From: an uncultured Marvinbryantia sp.
GTDB taxonomy: Bacteria > Bacillota > Clostridia > Lachnospirales > Lachnospiraceae
DNA: 64,000 nt
Reading direction: 5' to 3'
NCBI GenBank assembly: GCA_947630735.1
Contig: CANRIR010000005.1
Coordinates: 17,933-81,932, forward strand
Under the pieces are notes generated by a model, which did no database searches, was not told where the DNA came from, and worked only from the letters and a program-made list of their open reading frames with translations. The translations under genes were made by a program, and so were the position numbers. Below are positions 34,960-44,310 of the stretch, piece by piece. Within the stretch, counting starts at the first letter, position 1, and each line of letters begins with the position of its first letter.

Positions 34960-36018
34960 ATGAGTGCAGATAGAAACAAACATCATATGCGCGGTTTTCA
35001 CAGAGTGAAGCGGTGGATCCGGCACAATCAGAAAACCCTGGCAGTGGGAACAGTGCTCGGGGTGATCGTTGCGGCCGTTTTGGGGGTCTGGCTCTACCAG
35101 ACGCTGCAGGAACAGCGGGAACGCCATATCACGGCGGATAATTCCGTGAACATGGGCAGCGGCTACCGCAATCTTACCTATAAGGGAAAACGCTACCAGT
35201 ACAATTCCCTGATCACGACCGTCCTCTATGCGGGCCTGGACTCGGAAGGAGAGATGACGGTCAACGACGCCTACGGCATAGCGCCCCGTGCGGACAGCAT
35301 CCAATTGGCTGTGCTGGATAAGAAAAATAAGAAAATGACGGTTCTGGCCATCAACCGCGATACCATGACGGAGATACGCCGGTATTCCATGAACGGGCGC
35401 GACCGCGGCATGGCGGTGAACCATTTGTGTATGGCCTATGTATACGGAGACGGAGGCAAAAAGAGCTGCGAGCTCCTGCGCGAAGCCGTTTCCAATCTGC
35501 TGGGAGGGATTCCCATTACCGAGTATGTGGTGTCGAACCGCACCTCCCTTCCGTATATCAACGATCTGGTGGGAGGCGTCACGGTGACGGTGCCGAACGA
35601 CGACCTGGTTGATAAAGACCCGCGCTTTGAAAAGGGCGCCACGGTGACGCTGGACGCGAGCAACATCGAAATGTATGTGCGGTTCCGCGACTTAAGCCGT
35701 CACTTCGCGAACGAGGAGCGCATGGAGCGTCAGAAGAGCTACATTACCGCATACGTCAGCAAACTGCAGGATCTGCTGAGACGGGAGCCGGAGGCGGCCT
35801 GGAAGCAGATCGACAGCATGGACACCCATCTGCAGACCAGCATTACCAAAAACAAGTATTTGGATCTGGTCAATCTTTTGAACTCGGTCAACTTTGCGGA
35901 CAGCGACTACTGTGTCCTGGAGGGTGAGGATCAGGCCGGAGAGTTCCACGATGAGTTTTACGTGGATGAGGAAGCGCTTCAGGAAAAGATCATAGAGCTT
36001 TTCTATGAAGAAGTTTAA
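34960..36018 (+). CDS. LytR-CpsA-Psr (LCP) family cell-wall ligase
   Basis: 352 residues: a basic cytoplasmic N-terminus, one membrane segment (about 27-48), then an extracellular LCP domain (about 85-260) with the conserved arginines and aspartates in APRADSIQLAVLD, LAINRDTMTEIRRY and NDLVGGVTVTVPND, and VRFRDLSRHFANEERMERQ. LCP enzymes move undecaprenyl-linked glycans onto peptidoglycan. The position directly after the kinase suggests it anchors the polymer made here. Confidence 0.88.
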   Translation: MSADRNKHHMRGFHRVKRWIRHNQKTLAVGTVLGVIVAAVLGVWLYQTLQEQRERHITADNSVNMGSGYRNLTYKGKRYQYNSLITTVLYAGLDSEGEMTVNDAYGIAPRADSIQLAVLDKKNKKMTVLAINRDTMTEIRRYSMNGRDRGMAVNHLCMAYVYGDGGKKSCELLREAVSNLLGGIPITEYVVSNRTSLPYINDLVGGVTVTVPNDDLVDKDPRFEKGATVTLDASNIEMYVRFRDLSRHFANEERMERQKSYITAYVSKLQDLLRREPEAAWKQIDSMDTHLQTSITKNKYLDLVNLLNSVNFADSDYCVLEGEDQAGEFHDEFYVDEEALQEKIIELFYEEV

Positions 36019-36054
36019 ATTTGGTTTGAACTCCGCAAGGGGTTTGAACATAGA

Positions 36055-36081
36055 TTGGTTTCACTAGTGAGATCAAACCAA
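36055..36081 (+). other. Inverted repeat between the LCP gene and the next gene
   Basis: TTGGTTT/AAACCAA encloses a short CAC-TAG-TG core. GGTTTGAAC also occurs twice directly upstream (36022-36049). No T run follows, so an RNA-processing or regulatory hairpin is more likely than a terminator. Confidence 0.5.
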
Positions 36082-36109
36082 AATATGTGAGGAAAGGAGG
36101 ATGAAGACA

Positions 36110-36745
36110 ATGAGAAAGTTTACTGCAGTACTGTGTGCGGCGGCAATGGCATTTTCCATGGCTGCTACTGCAATGGCTACCGACAGCAAGACCAGCGATG
36201 GCTTCGAGGGCGTGACGATCACTGATGAGGTGAAGGAAGCTCTTGGAGGAAAGGTGCTTAAAGCATCAGCCGATATCGATCTCGACAAGATCGAGAACGA
36301 GACGGTTAAGACTTTCGCTGAGGATTACAAGGCGGGTAAGATCAAGACTGGCGAAGATGTGATCGCAAGCCTGGGTCTGAAGATTGATTCCGAAGAGGAC
36401 GTAAAAGTTCCGGAAGAATGCAAATTTACCGCTGAGGATTTCGTGAAGGGCGATGTTATCGTTCCGCCTTCAGAGGTTGTGATCGGTGACGAAGGCAGCG
36501 AGGATGCGGATTCGTACGATGCGGATTACTTTGAGAAGAATCCGGATGCAACGGTAGACGCTACTCTGCAGGCTGACGGTTTGAAAGGGGCTGACGTGGA
36601 GAAACTCATCCCGGCTCTGATCGACACAAAGACAGGAAAGGTTACTCTTCTTGTCGTAGACGAGAAGAAGAGCGACATGGAAAAAGGCGAGCTTGCTCTT
36701 GCACTTTCCGGACTTGGCCTGGTGGTTACCGTTGAGGCTGCATAG
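36110..36745 (+). CDS. Secreted acidic protein of unknown function
   Basis: 211 residues starting with a signal peptide (MRKFTAVLCAAAMAFSMAA, cleavage expected after TAMA). The mature part is acidic and lacks cysteine or any domain I recognise: short charged helices (VTITDEVKEALGGKVLK), then IDSEEDVKVPEECKFTAEDF and VIVPPSEVVIGDEGSED. It has no lipobox or wall anchor. The start at 36110 is preferred to 36101 because GGAGG touches 36101 but lies nine bases from 36110. It sits between the LCP and LytR_C genes, so a role in polymer export or attachment is plausible but unproven. Confidence 0.7.
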   Translation: MRKFTAVLCAAAMAFSMAATAMATDSKTSDGFEGVTITDEVKEALGGKVLKASADIDLDKIENETVKTFAEDYKAGKIKTGEDVIASLGLKIDSEEDVKVPEECKFTAEDFVKGDVIVPPSEVVIGDEGSEDADSYDADYFEKNPDATVDATLQADGLKGADVEKLIPALIDTKTGKVTLLVVDEKKSDMEKGELALALSGLGLVVTVEAA

Positions 36746-36794
36746 TTGCAGGACTGTTATCACGCAGTACGCGCAACAAAATGAGGACTCAAAG

Positions 36795-36834
36795 CAGGCG
36801 GAAAACTACAGCTTGAAACTGGATTTTCCGCCTG
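36795..36834 (+). other. Perfect 11-bp hairpin before the LytR_C gene
   Basis: CAGGCGGAAAA (36795-36805) pairs with TTTTCCGCCTG (36824-36834) over an 18-base loop. No T tract follows, so this may be an mRNA processing or partial attenuation site. Confidence 0.6.
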
Positions 36835-36868
36835 TACCCTCAAAAAAATGGCGAGAGGACATTAAAAT

Positions 36869-37597
36869 ATGTCGAAAAGATCGAAAGTGAAGAAAGAAAA
36901 AAACTTATTTAATAAGATCATATATATGGTGCTGGTCATTGCCCTTCTGGGCTGTATCTTCCTGCTGCTCTTGAACGCAAAGTACCGCAGCGGTCTGTAT
37001 GAGCAGGAAGTGGAGCGCGTGGCGGTGGGCGAATCGGAGTACACCGTGGAAGAGTGGGAGAGCACCGAGGAGGACACAGAGACAGAGTCTGAGACAGAAG
37101 AGCCGCAGACAGAGGCGCCGGCCACAGAGCCGGTCACCGCGGCTGCGACGAACTATAACGCTTCCATCCTGGTGCTGAACGGCACGCGCAGGCCGGGTGT
37201 GGCCGGTTTCTGGAAGGAGCGCATAGAGAATATGGGCTATGCCAACATTATGACAGCAACCTACACCGGTTCCGTGAGCAGTGAGACCGTGATCTACGCC
37301 TCCAGCACGGAGTTGGGGGAGCCGCTCAAGGCGGAGTTCCCGGAGGGAACCGTGCAGGTGGGGAGCATCACCGAAGGGATCGAGCCAAATTCCGGTGAGA
37401 CCCTGCCGGACAAGTTTGACATCTACGTGGTGGTGGGCAATAACGACGCCGACACCACATCGCAGACCGAGACCCAGCAGACGGAAACACAGCAGACCGA
37501 GACAGAGACTTCTGCGCCGGCAGGCGGGGCAAACCCATCGCCGTCGCCGTCCGCATCCCCGTCGTCTTCTGCGAACAGCACAGTTACGGGCGTATAA
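36869..37597 (+). CDS. Membrane-anchored LytR C-terminal-domain protein
   Basis: 242 residues: a lysine-rich N-terminus, one membrane segment (about 14-32), a Thr/Glu-rich linker (about 62-90), then a LytR_C domain (about 95-185: ILVLNGTRRPGVAGFWKERI, then GYANIMTATYTG and DIYVVVGND-like end), and a low-complexity tail of TETQQ repeats and Pro/Ser pairs. This domain often follows LCP domains in one chain; here it is a separate gene 850 bases after the LCP gene, so the two may act together at the wall. Ends at a terminator-like hairpin. Confidence 0.8.
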   Translation: MSKRSKVKKEKNLFNKIIYMVLVIALLGCIFLLLLNAKYRSGLYEQEVERVAVGESEYTVEEWESTEEDTETESETEEPQTEAPATEPVTAAATNYNASILVLNGTRRPGVAGFWKERIENMGYANIMTATYTGSVSSETVIYASSTELGEPLKAEFPEGTVQVGSITEGIEPNSGETLPDKFDIYVVVGNNDADTTSQTETQQTETQQTETETSAPAGGANPSPSPSASPSSSANSTVTGV

Positions 37598-37604
37598 TAA
37601 ATTT

Positions 37605-37668
37605 TTGCGATTATCTTTCGGGCATCCGGGTTATGTCCATGTGAGCAAAAAGATAGTCGCAATTTTTT
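37605..37668 (+). terminator. Strong terminator-like hairpin between export genes and sugar-biosynthesis genes
   Basis: TTGCGATTATCTTT pairs with AAAGATAGTCGCAA (one G-T pair) over a loop of about 30 bases, followed by six T. It stands inside a run of co-directed EPS genes, so it could cap the assembly genes or act as a control point passed by antitermination. No clear new promoter was found in the AT-rich 60 bases that follow. Confidence 0.75.
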
Positions 37669-37731
37669 GGAAAAATAAAATATAACTATTGGATATTTAA
37701 TATAAAATATAAATCACATGGAGACGAAAAG

Positions 37732-39747
37732 ATGAGCCGCAAGGATCCGGAAACACAATTTATAAAGCCGCTGCAGCACTGGCAGATGATCTCGGTATAC
37801 CTTACCGTCTACGACGTCCTTGCAGTGAACCTTGCGTACTTTCTCTCGCTGTGGTTCCGCTTTGACTGCAGGTACAGCGCCATCCCGGGAGACTACCTGC
37901 AGGTGTATCTGACATTCATCCCGATTTACTCCGTCCTGTGCGTGGGTCTGTTCCGGTGGCTGCGGCTCTACAAGAGCATCTGGCGCTTCGCCAGCTTCAG
38001 CGAGCTGATCCGGGTGACGGTCTCCACCGCGGTCAGCACTCTGTTCCAGATCGTGGGGACGGTGGCGCTCTGCCAAAGATTTTATCACGTTCCCTCGGGA
38101 CGCATGCCGATCTCCTACTATGTGTTCGGCATGGTCATCCAGTTCATCCTCATCCTGGCCGTGCGCTTTTCCTACCGCCTGGTGCTGCTGGAGCGGGACC
38201 GCCGGGCCGTGACGGGCAAACGGAAAAAGACCGGGCGCGTGCTGCTGGTGGGAGCGGGCTCGGCCGGGCGCATGATCCTGCGGGATCTGAACAGCGCCAA
38301 AGAGATCGAGGACAGGGTCGTCTGCATTGTGGATGATAATCCAAACAAGTGGAACCGATACATAGACGGCATCCCCGTAGTGGGAGGCAGAGAAGATATC
38401 CCGAAATTCGTGGAGAAGTACAGGATCAACAAGATCTATCTGGCCATCCCCAGCGCCACGGCGCGGGAAAAGCGCGATATCCTGGATATCTGCAAGGAGA
38501 CCGGGTGCGAGCTGAAAAACATGCCCGGCATGTACCAGTTTGCCACCGGGGAAGTGACGGTGAGCGCCATGAGAGAAGTGGCCATCGAGGATCTGCTCGG
38601 GCGCGAGCCGGTGCAGGTGGACTTGGGAGAGGTGTTTGATTTCCTCTCCGGGAAAGTCATTTTGGTGACCGGGGGCGGAGGCTCCATCGGGTCGGAGCTG
38701 TGCAGGCAGATCGCGTCCCACGGGCCAAAGCAATTGATCATCTTTGATGTGTACGAAAACAACGCCTACGATATCCAGCTGGAGCTGCGGGACCGCTATC
38801 CGGATCTGGACCTGCAGGTGCTGGTGGGTTCCGTGCGCGACAGCCGCCGCGTGAACCAGGTGTTTGAAAAATACCGCCCGCAGGTGGTGTACCACGCGGC
38901 CGCGCACAAGCATGTGCCTCTGATGGAGGACAGTCCGGCCGAGGCGGTGAAAAATAACGCCGTGGGCACTTACAAAACGGCCTACGCGGCCATGCTGAAC
39001 GGGTGCGAGCGGTTCGTGCTGATCAGCACGGACAAGGCGGTAAACCCCACCAACATTATGGGCGCCAGCAAGCGCCTGTGCGAGATGGTCATCCAGTCCT
39101 TCGACCGCAAGGTGAAGGAGGGAAAAGCGGACGAGCTGCCGCGCCTGTACACCCATGAGACGGTCAGCGGACCGGAGGATGCCAAAGCCGAGGCAGCCAG
39201 ACAAAAAGCGCTGCAGAATGCGCACACCGAATTTGTGGCCGTGCGCTTCGGCAATGTGCTGGGCAGCAACGGCAGCGTGATCCCGGTCTTCAAGCGGCAG
39301 ATTGAAAAGGGCGGCCCGGTGACCGTGACCCACCCGGACATCATCCGCTATTTTATGACCATTCCGGAGGCGGTCAGCCTGGTGCTTCTGGCGGGCACCT
39401 ACGCGAAGGGCGGCGAGATCTTTGTGCTGGATATGGGCGAGCCGGTGAAGATCGACACCCTGGCGCGCAATCTGATCAAGCTGGCGGGCTACAAGCCGGA
39501 TGAGGACATCCGGATCGAATACACGGGGCTGCGCCCGGGCGAAAAGCTGTATGAGGAAAAGCTGATGACAGAGGAAGGTTTGAAGACAACGGCCAACCGC
39601 CTGATCTACATCGGCTGCCCGGTAAAGTTTGACGTGGACTTGTTTTTGAGACAGTTGGAAAGCCTGATGAACGCCTGCTACGAGCGGGAGGAAGACGTGC
39701 GCGGGCTGGTGGCGGAGATCGTGCCGACCTATCAGGGCGCGGGATGA
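37732..39747 (+). CDS. FlaA1/CapD-type membrane nucleotide-sugar dehydratase
   Basis: 671 residues. Four membrane segments in the first 160 residues, a PglD-like nucleotide-binding region (about 165-290, VLLVGAGSAGRMILRDLNSA), then an extended SDR domain starting VILVTGGGGSIGSELCRQI with the catalytic segment STDKAVNPTNIMGASKR, in which Met replaces the usual Tyr, as in PglF/WbpM. Such enzymes convert UDP-GlcNAc to a 4-keto-6-deoxy sugar. The DegT aminotransferase 14 bases downstream would use that product. Confidence 0.92.
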   Translation: MSRKDPETQFIKPLQHWQMISVYLTVYDVLAVNLAYFLSLWFRFDCRYSAIPGDYLQVYLTFIPIYSVLCVGLFRWLRLYKSIWRFASFSELIRVTVSTAVSTLFQIVGTVALCQRFYHVPSGRMPISYYVFGMVIQFILILAVRFSYRLVLLERDRRAVTGKRKKTGRVLLVGAGSAGRMILRDLNSAKEIEDRVVCIVDDNPNKWNRYIDGIPVVGGREDIPKFVEKYRINKIYLAIPSATAREKRDILDICKETGCELKNMPGMYQFATGEVTVSAMREVAIEDLLGREPVQVDLGEVFDFLSGKVILVTGGGGSIGSELCRQIASHGPKQLIIFDVYENNAYDIQLELRDRYPDLDLQVLVGSVRDSRRVNQVFEKYRPQVVYHAAAHKHVPLMEDSPAEAVKNNAVGTYKTAYAAMLNGCERFVLISTDKAVNPTNIMGASKRLCEMVIQSFDRKVKEGKADELPRLYTHETVSGPEDAKAEAARQKALQNAHTEFVAVRFGNVLGSNGSVIPVFKRQIEKGGPVTVTHPDIIRYFMTIPEAVSLVLLAGTYAKGGEIFVLDMGEPVKIDTLARNLIKLAGYKPDEDIRIEYTGLRPGEKLYEEKLMTEEGLKTTANRLIYIGCPVKFDVDLFLRQLESLMNACYEREEDVRGLVAEIVPTYQGAG

Positions 39748-39761
39748 AGGAATGACGAGAC

Positions 39762-41072
39762 ATGAACAGAGACGAAGTGTTATCAGATCCCCGTTTTGCG
39801 GGAATCGTTCCCTTTGAAAATAAGATATGGCTCTCTTCGCCGACCATGCACGGCGAGGAGCTGGCGTTTGTCAGGGAAGCCATCGAGACCAACTGGGTGA
39901 GCACCGTTGGGGAGAATATCAACGAGCTGGAAAAAATGACCGCAGAGTATCTCGGCATGGACTTTGCAGTGGGCCTGTCCTGCGGGACAGCGGCCCTGCA
40001 TATGTGCATGAAGCTGGCGGCGGAGCGCATCAATCCAGGCGCAGAGCCGGGGAACAGCCTGGCCGGGCAGAGGGTGTTCTGTTCGGACATGACGTTTGAC
40101 GCCAGTGTGAACCCCATCGTATACGAGGGCGGCGAACCGGTGTTTATCGATACGGAAGCCGACACCTGGAACATGGATCCCGAGGCGCTTAAGAAGGCAT
40201 TCGAGATGTACCCGGATGTGAAGCTGGTCGTGCTGGCTCATCTTTATGGAGTTCCCGCAAAGATGGACGAGATCGTAAAGATCTGCCGGGAGCACGGCGC
40301 GCTGATCGTGGAGGATGCCGCGGAAGCCTTGGGAGCGCGGTACGACGGACAGAACGTGTCCGGCATGTGCGGAAGCTTTGGGGACTTCAATGCGATCAGC
40401 TTTAACGGGAACAAGATCGTGACCGGCAGCGCTGGCGGGATGTTTGTGACCAACAGCAAGGCAGACGCGGACAAGGTGCGCAAGTGGAGCACCCAGAGCC
40501 GGGAGGCGGCGCCCTGGTACCAGCATGAGGAATTGGGATATAACTACCGGATGAGCAACATCATTGCCGGGGTTGTGAGAGGCAATCTGCTCCACATCGA
40601 GGAGCACATCGCGCAGAAGAAAGCGATCTATGAGCGGTATAGAGAAGGCCTCAAGGATCTGCCTGTTGTGGTAAACCCGTTTGAGGATAAAGCCAGGCCG
40701 AACTACTGGCTTTCCTGCCTGCTGATCAATGAGGACGCCATGTGCAGGCAAGTGCGGGGAGAGAAGGATTACCTGTATATAAGCGAACCAGGAAAGAGCT
40801 GCCCGATGGAGATCCTGGATGTGCTGGCAGCATTTAATGCGGAGGGAAGACCGATCTGGAAGCCGATGCATCTGCAGCCGATTTATCGGATGAATGGGTT
40901 TGTGACAAGAGAAGGAAATGGCAGAGCCAGGACGAATGCCTACATTGAAGGCGGATGTGCGGATGTAGGAGCGGATATCTTTGCAAGAGGGGTATGCCTG
41001 CCGAGTGATAACAAGATGACGGCGGGGGAACAGGATACTGTCATCGAATTGGTACACAGGTGCTTTCAATAA
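39762..41072 (+). CDS. DegT/DnrJ/EryC1 sugar aminotransferase
   Basis: 436 residues, slightly long for the family. PLP-dependent amination of a 4-keto nucleotide sugar. The PLP lysine is K218 in NAISFNGNKIVTGSAGG, with the pyridine-binding aspartate in VEDAAEALGARY. Starting IWLSSPTMHGEELAFVREAI is typical of PglE/LegC-like enzymes. It directly follows the dehydratase and probably yields a UDP-4-amino-4,6-dideoxy sugar. A decayed second copy lies at 44311-44997. Confidence 0.92.
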   Translation: MNRDEVLSDPRFAGIVPFENKIWLSSPTMHGEELAFVREAIETNWVSTVGENINELEKMTAEYLGMDFAVGLSCGTAALHMCMKLAAERINPGAEPGNSLAGQRVFCSDMTFDASVNPIVYEGGEPVFIDTEADTWNMDPEALKKAFEMYPDVKLVVLAHLYGVPAKMDEIVKICREHGALIVEDAAEALGARYDGQNVSGMCGSFGDFNAISFNGNKIVTGSAGGMFVTNSKADADKVRKWSTQSREAAPWYQHEELGYNYRMSNIIAGVVRGNLLHIEEHIAQKKAIYERYREGLKDLPVVVNPFEDKARPNYWLSCLLINEDAMCRQVRGEKDYLYISEPGKSCPMEILDVLAAFNAEGRPIWKPMHLQPIYRMNGFVTREGNGRARTNAYIEGGCADVGADIFARGVCLPSDNKMTAGEQDTVIELVHRCFQ

Positions 41073-41090
41073 ACGTATAGGAGAATCTAT

Positions 41091-42398
41091 ATGCTAACTA
41101 TTAACACAGTTACTGTAATCGGTACGACTGGGACTATGGGCGCTAATATCGCGGGCATTTTTGCCTCTTTTGGTGATGCGAAGGTATATTGTGCCGGCCG
41201 TGATATTGAGAAAGTAAAGAAAACCATCCCGCATATCGTCGGATCTGTGCGTGCGGACGCCATCGCAGATAAGCTGGTCCCTGCAGATTTCTCGTCCCTC
41301 GAATCCTGTGTCGCTAACTCGGATCTGATTTTTGAGAGCTCTGCTGAGGATATGGAACTTAAGTCCGCTATCGCCCATCGGGTGGGCAAAGCCCTGAAGA
41401 AAGACGCCATCTCCTGCACAGGTACGTCTGGCTTGTCCATCACAGCGCTGGCAAAATGCTATCCAGAAGATACCCGAAGCCGTTTTTTTGGGGTTCATAT
41501 GTTTAATCCTCCATACAATATGCCTTTGTGCGAATTGATTCCAACGGTGTACTCTGATCGTGTGTTGCTGAATGAGTTAAAACAATATCTAAGTGAGACT
41601 CTTTTCCGCTCTGTGGTGGAAGTCAAGGACTCTCCTGCATTCCTTGGAAATCGGATCGGGTTTCAGTTTATGAATGAGACGCTTCAGTACGCGGAGAAAT
41701 ATAAGGACAGCGGCGGTATTGATTATATCGACGCGATACTTGGCCCATTTACGGGCCGGGTTATGGCACCGCTTGCAACATCAGATTTTGTCGGCCTCGA
41801 TGTGCATAAGGCTATCGTCGATAATGTCTATAAGAATACAAGCGATTTTGCGCATGAAACCTTTGCACTGCCGGATTTTGTCCAAAATCTAATCGATGAA
41901 GAAAAGCTCGGCAGGAAATCTGGAGTGGGGTTGTATAAACTGATCCGCTACGACAATGGCTTGAAACGCCAGACAGTCTACGATATTGCTACTGGGACTT
42001 ACCGTGATGTGATCCAATATGTATTCCCATTTGCCAATGAGATGAAAAGGTTCCTCTCAGAAGGAGACTATGCGAAAGCTTTCGAACGGTTAGTTAACAA
42101 CCAGTCCCAGGAAGCGGGAATTTGTCTGTCATTCCTGCTGAAATACATAGTCTATTCGCTCTATACCGCACAGGAGGTGGGGGACACCATCGAGGCGGCG
42201 GATGATGTGATGGCGGCAGGATTTAACTGGTGTCCACCGCTGGCGATGTGTCAGGCACTTTCAACTGTGTCGAATGTGTCTACCCTGATCCGTGAACGTT
42301 TGCCAGAGATTTGCACCAAAGTAGATGTTGGCCATTTGCTGACGGGTGTCAGACCTTCAAAGTATGATTATCGAATGTATTTCAAGTCTGAGAGGTAA
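41091..42398 (+). CDS. 3-hydroxyacyl-CoA dehydrogenase family protein
   Basis: 435 residues. N-terminal NAD-binding domain with GTTGTMGANIAGIFASFG; catalytic residues in CTGTSGLSI (Ser), VHMFNPPYNMPLCELIP (His and Glu) and FLGNRIGF (Asn). A first 3HCDH C-terminal domain follows, and then a second similar domain (about 310-430), so the chain is like the dehydrogenase half of FadB-type enzymes, without a hydratase. It normally interconverts acetoacetyl-CoA-like and 3-hydroxyacyl-CoA esters. Its place in a glycan locus beside a thiolase and an acyltransferase suggests it makes an acyl group for a sugar. Less GC-rich than the genes before it. Confidence 0.88.
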   Translation: MLTINTVTVIGTTGTMGANIAGIFASFGDAKVYCAGRDIEKVKKTIPHIVGSVRADAIADKLVPADFSSLESCVANSDLIFESSAEDMELKSAIAHRVGKALKKDAISCTGTSGLSITALAKCYPEDTRSRFFGVHMFNPPYNMPLCELIPTVYSDRVLLNELKQYLSETLFRSVVEVKDSPAFLGNRIGFQFMNETLQYAEKYKDSGGIDYIDAILGPFTGRVMAPLATSDFVGLDVHKAIVDNVYKNTSDFAHETFALPDFVQNLIDEEKLGRKSGVGLYKLIRYDNGLKRQTVYDIATGTYRDVIQYVFPFANEMKRFLSEGDYAKAFERLVNNQSQEAGICLSFLLKYIVYSLYTAQEVGDTIEAADDVMAAGFNWCPPLAMCQALSTVSNVSTLIRERLPEICTKVDVGHLLTGVRPSKYDYRMYFKSER

Positions 42399-42402
42399 CT
42401 GA

Positions 42403-43653
42403 ATGAACAAAGTATATATACTCGGTGGCGCCCAGACGGATTTTGAACGGAACTGGACGAAGGAAGGCAAGACGATGCTTGCCCTTCTAAAGGAGGCCAC
42501 AGAGGACGGGATTGTCGGTGCTGGGCTGTCATTTGATGATATCCAGGAATTGAACAAAGACAATAGAGTGGCCTGCTTTGTGGGCAACTTTATAGCTGAA
42601 AAATATACAGAGCAGGGGCATCTTGGTGCATTCCTCACAGAAGTGGATCCTGCGTTCTATGGTGTTCCTTCTGCAAGATATGAGGCGGCCTGTGCGTCCG
42701 GCTCTGTGGCCATTGACGCGGCACAGACAAAAATTCGGGCTGGGGACTATGACGTGGCCGTCGTGATTGGTTGGGAGTTAATGAAGACCGTCGACTCCAA
42801 GGCCGGAGGTGACTTCCTGGGTCGTGCGGCGTTCTATGACAAGGAAAGCAAGGGTATTGACCTCCCATTTCCGAAGCTGTTCGGACGGTTGGCTGATGAG
42901 ACAATCAAAAAATATAGACTGGATGAAACAAGATATATGGACTCTCTGGCGCAGATCGCCGTCAACAACTATGCCAATGCCAAGCGTAATCCTTTGGCGC
43001 AAACACGGAAATGGTTTATGAGCAAGGAACAGGCGAAGTTGCGGGGGACGGAGACGAACCCATACGTCGGCGGGCGGTTAGCAGTTTCAGACTGTTCACA
43101 GGTGACAGATGGAGCGGCGGTAGTAGTATTGGCATCGGAAAAGTTTGTCATGGAGAGACAGATCAAGGATAAGCCAATCTTGAAAGGGTACGGACACCGA
43201 ATAGCTCCCATGCTGTTTGATAAGAAGATGCAAGAGTCGCAAAATTCGGCGTACATTCTTCCGTGGACAAGGCAGACGGTTCTAGATGCTTACCACAGAA
43301 GCGGACTGTCGGTTGAAGATATAGATGTATTTGAGACCCACGATTGTTTCACATCGAGCGAGTACGCTGCAATATCGGCTTTCGGACTGACGGAGCCAGG
43401 TAGGGAATATGAGGCGACGGAGAGTGGCTTAATTGCGTTTGACGGAAAGAAGCCCATCAATCCGAGTGGCGGACTGATCGGTTGCGGGCATCCCGTGGGC
43501 GCGTCTGGCGTGAGGATGTTCCTAGATTTGTACAAGCAGGTTATGGGCATGGCGGGCAAATATCAGGTGTCGAATGTACAAAATGCATTGATGCTCAATA
43601 TTGGAGGAAGTGCAACGACGAATTATGTTTATATAGTAAGCCAGGGTTCGTAA
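42403..43653 (+). CDS. SCP-x/archaeal-type thiolase
   Basis: 416 residues. Nucleophile cysteine in [15 protein letters not shown], histidine in [15 protein letters not shown] (the HDCF form marks the SCP-x-like group), and second cysteine in [14 protein letters not shown]. Thiolases condense or cleave 3-ketoacyl-CoA esters. Four bases after the dehydrogenase, so the pair is co-translated. Two acetyl-CoA to acetoacetyl-CoA to 3-hydroxybutyryl-CoA is the simplest path the pair could run; direction and chain length are not determined by sequence. Confidence 0.9.
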   Translation: MNKVYILGGAQTDFERNWTKEGKTMLALLKEATEDGIVGAGLSFDDIQELNKDNRVACFVGNFIAEKYTEQGHLGAFLTEVDPAFYGVPSARYEAACASGSVAIDAAQTKIRAGDYDVAVVIGWELMKTVDSKAGGDFLGRAAFYDKESKGIDLPFPKLFGRLADETIKKYRLDETRYMDSLAQIAVNNYANAKRNPLAQTRKWFMSKEQAKLRGTETNPYVGGRLAVSDCSQVTDGAAVVVLASEKFVMERQIKDKPILKGYGHRIAPMLFDKKMQESQNSAYILPWTRQTVLDAYHRSGLSVEDIDVFETHDCFTSSEYAAISAFGLTEPGREYEATESGLIAFDGKKPINPSGGLIGCGHPVGASGVRMFLDLYKQVMGMAGKYQVSNVQNALMLNIGGSATTNYVYIVSQGS

Positions 43654-43702
43654 ATGATAACGAGTCGTATTAAAATAGCATAATAAATTGAGGGAAAATA
43701 TT

Positions 43703-44257
43703 ATGAATTTCTATAGATTATGGCAGATGTTTAAATTGAATTTCCACATGACGGCATCTAGTCGCGGATCGTGGCTTAAAAAGAAAGGTATATTTGCAGA
43801 ATGCGGTGAGCCTGTTCGTTATCAGATCCATTCAATACCCTTGTGCCCGGAACTTATTAAGATTGGAAATAATGTTAACATCAGTTCTGGGGCCAGTTTG
43901 ATTGTTCATGATGCAACGCACCTGATTTACAACTGTCTGCCTGGGAAAAAGCAGAAATTAAAAGAATATGTAAACCCTATTCAAATCGGGGACAATGTAT
44001 TTGTTGGGGCTAAGGCTGTTATTATGGGTGGGGTCAAAGTTGGCTCAAACGTTATTATTGCCGCAGGAGCAGTTGTGACTAAAGACCTAGAAGACGGGGG
44101 TATCTATGGCGGGATCCCGGCAAGAAGGATTGGCGATACAGAAAAGTTCTGGGAGAAGCGTGAAGCTGGCAAGTTGCCGACGATTAATTCCAATGCACAT
44201 TTATCTAGAGAAGAAATTGACAATGCATGGAGTTTTTTTGAAAACCAAAGAAAATAG
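43703..44257 (+). CDS. Left-handed beta-helix (hexapeptide) acyltransferase
   Basis: 184 residues. Hexapeptide repeats (IKIGNNVNISSGASLIVHD, then IQIGDNVFVGAKAVIMGGVK and VGSNVIIAAGAVVTKDLEDG) form the beta-helix of CoA-dependent acyltransferases; the catalytic-type histidine is in HDATHL. The ending GGIPARRIG is typical. ATG at 43703 with GAGGG upstream is preferred to the TTG at 43688. It follows the thiolase gene, so it is the best candidate to put an acetyl or 3-hydroxyacyl group on the sugar. Base composition turns AT-rich here. Confidence 0.87.
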   Translation: MNFYRLWQMFKLNFHMTASSRGSWLKKKGIFAECGEPVRYQIHSIPLCPELIKIGNNVNISSGASLIVHDATHLIYNCLPGKKQKLKEYVNPIQIGDNVFVGAKAVIMGGVKVGSNVIIAAGAVVTKDLEDGGIYGGIPARRIGDTEKFWEKREAGKLPTINSNAHLSREEIDNAWSFFENQRK

Positions 44258-44310
44258 AAATAATACAGATGGTAGAGATTCTTTGTTCTAAAATATTAGA
44301 GTGTTTCAAA

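Noticed and set aside
37714..39333. 539-codon minus-strand frame
   Set aside because: Shadow of the FlaA1-type dehydratase gene; no start site or domain.
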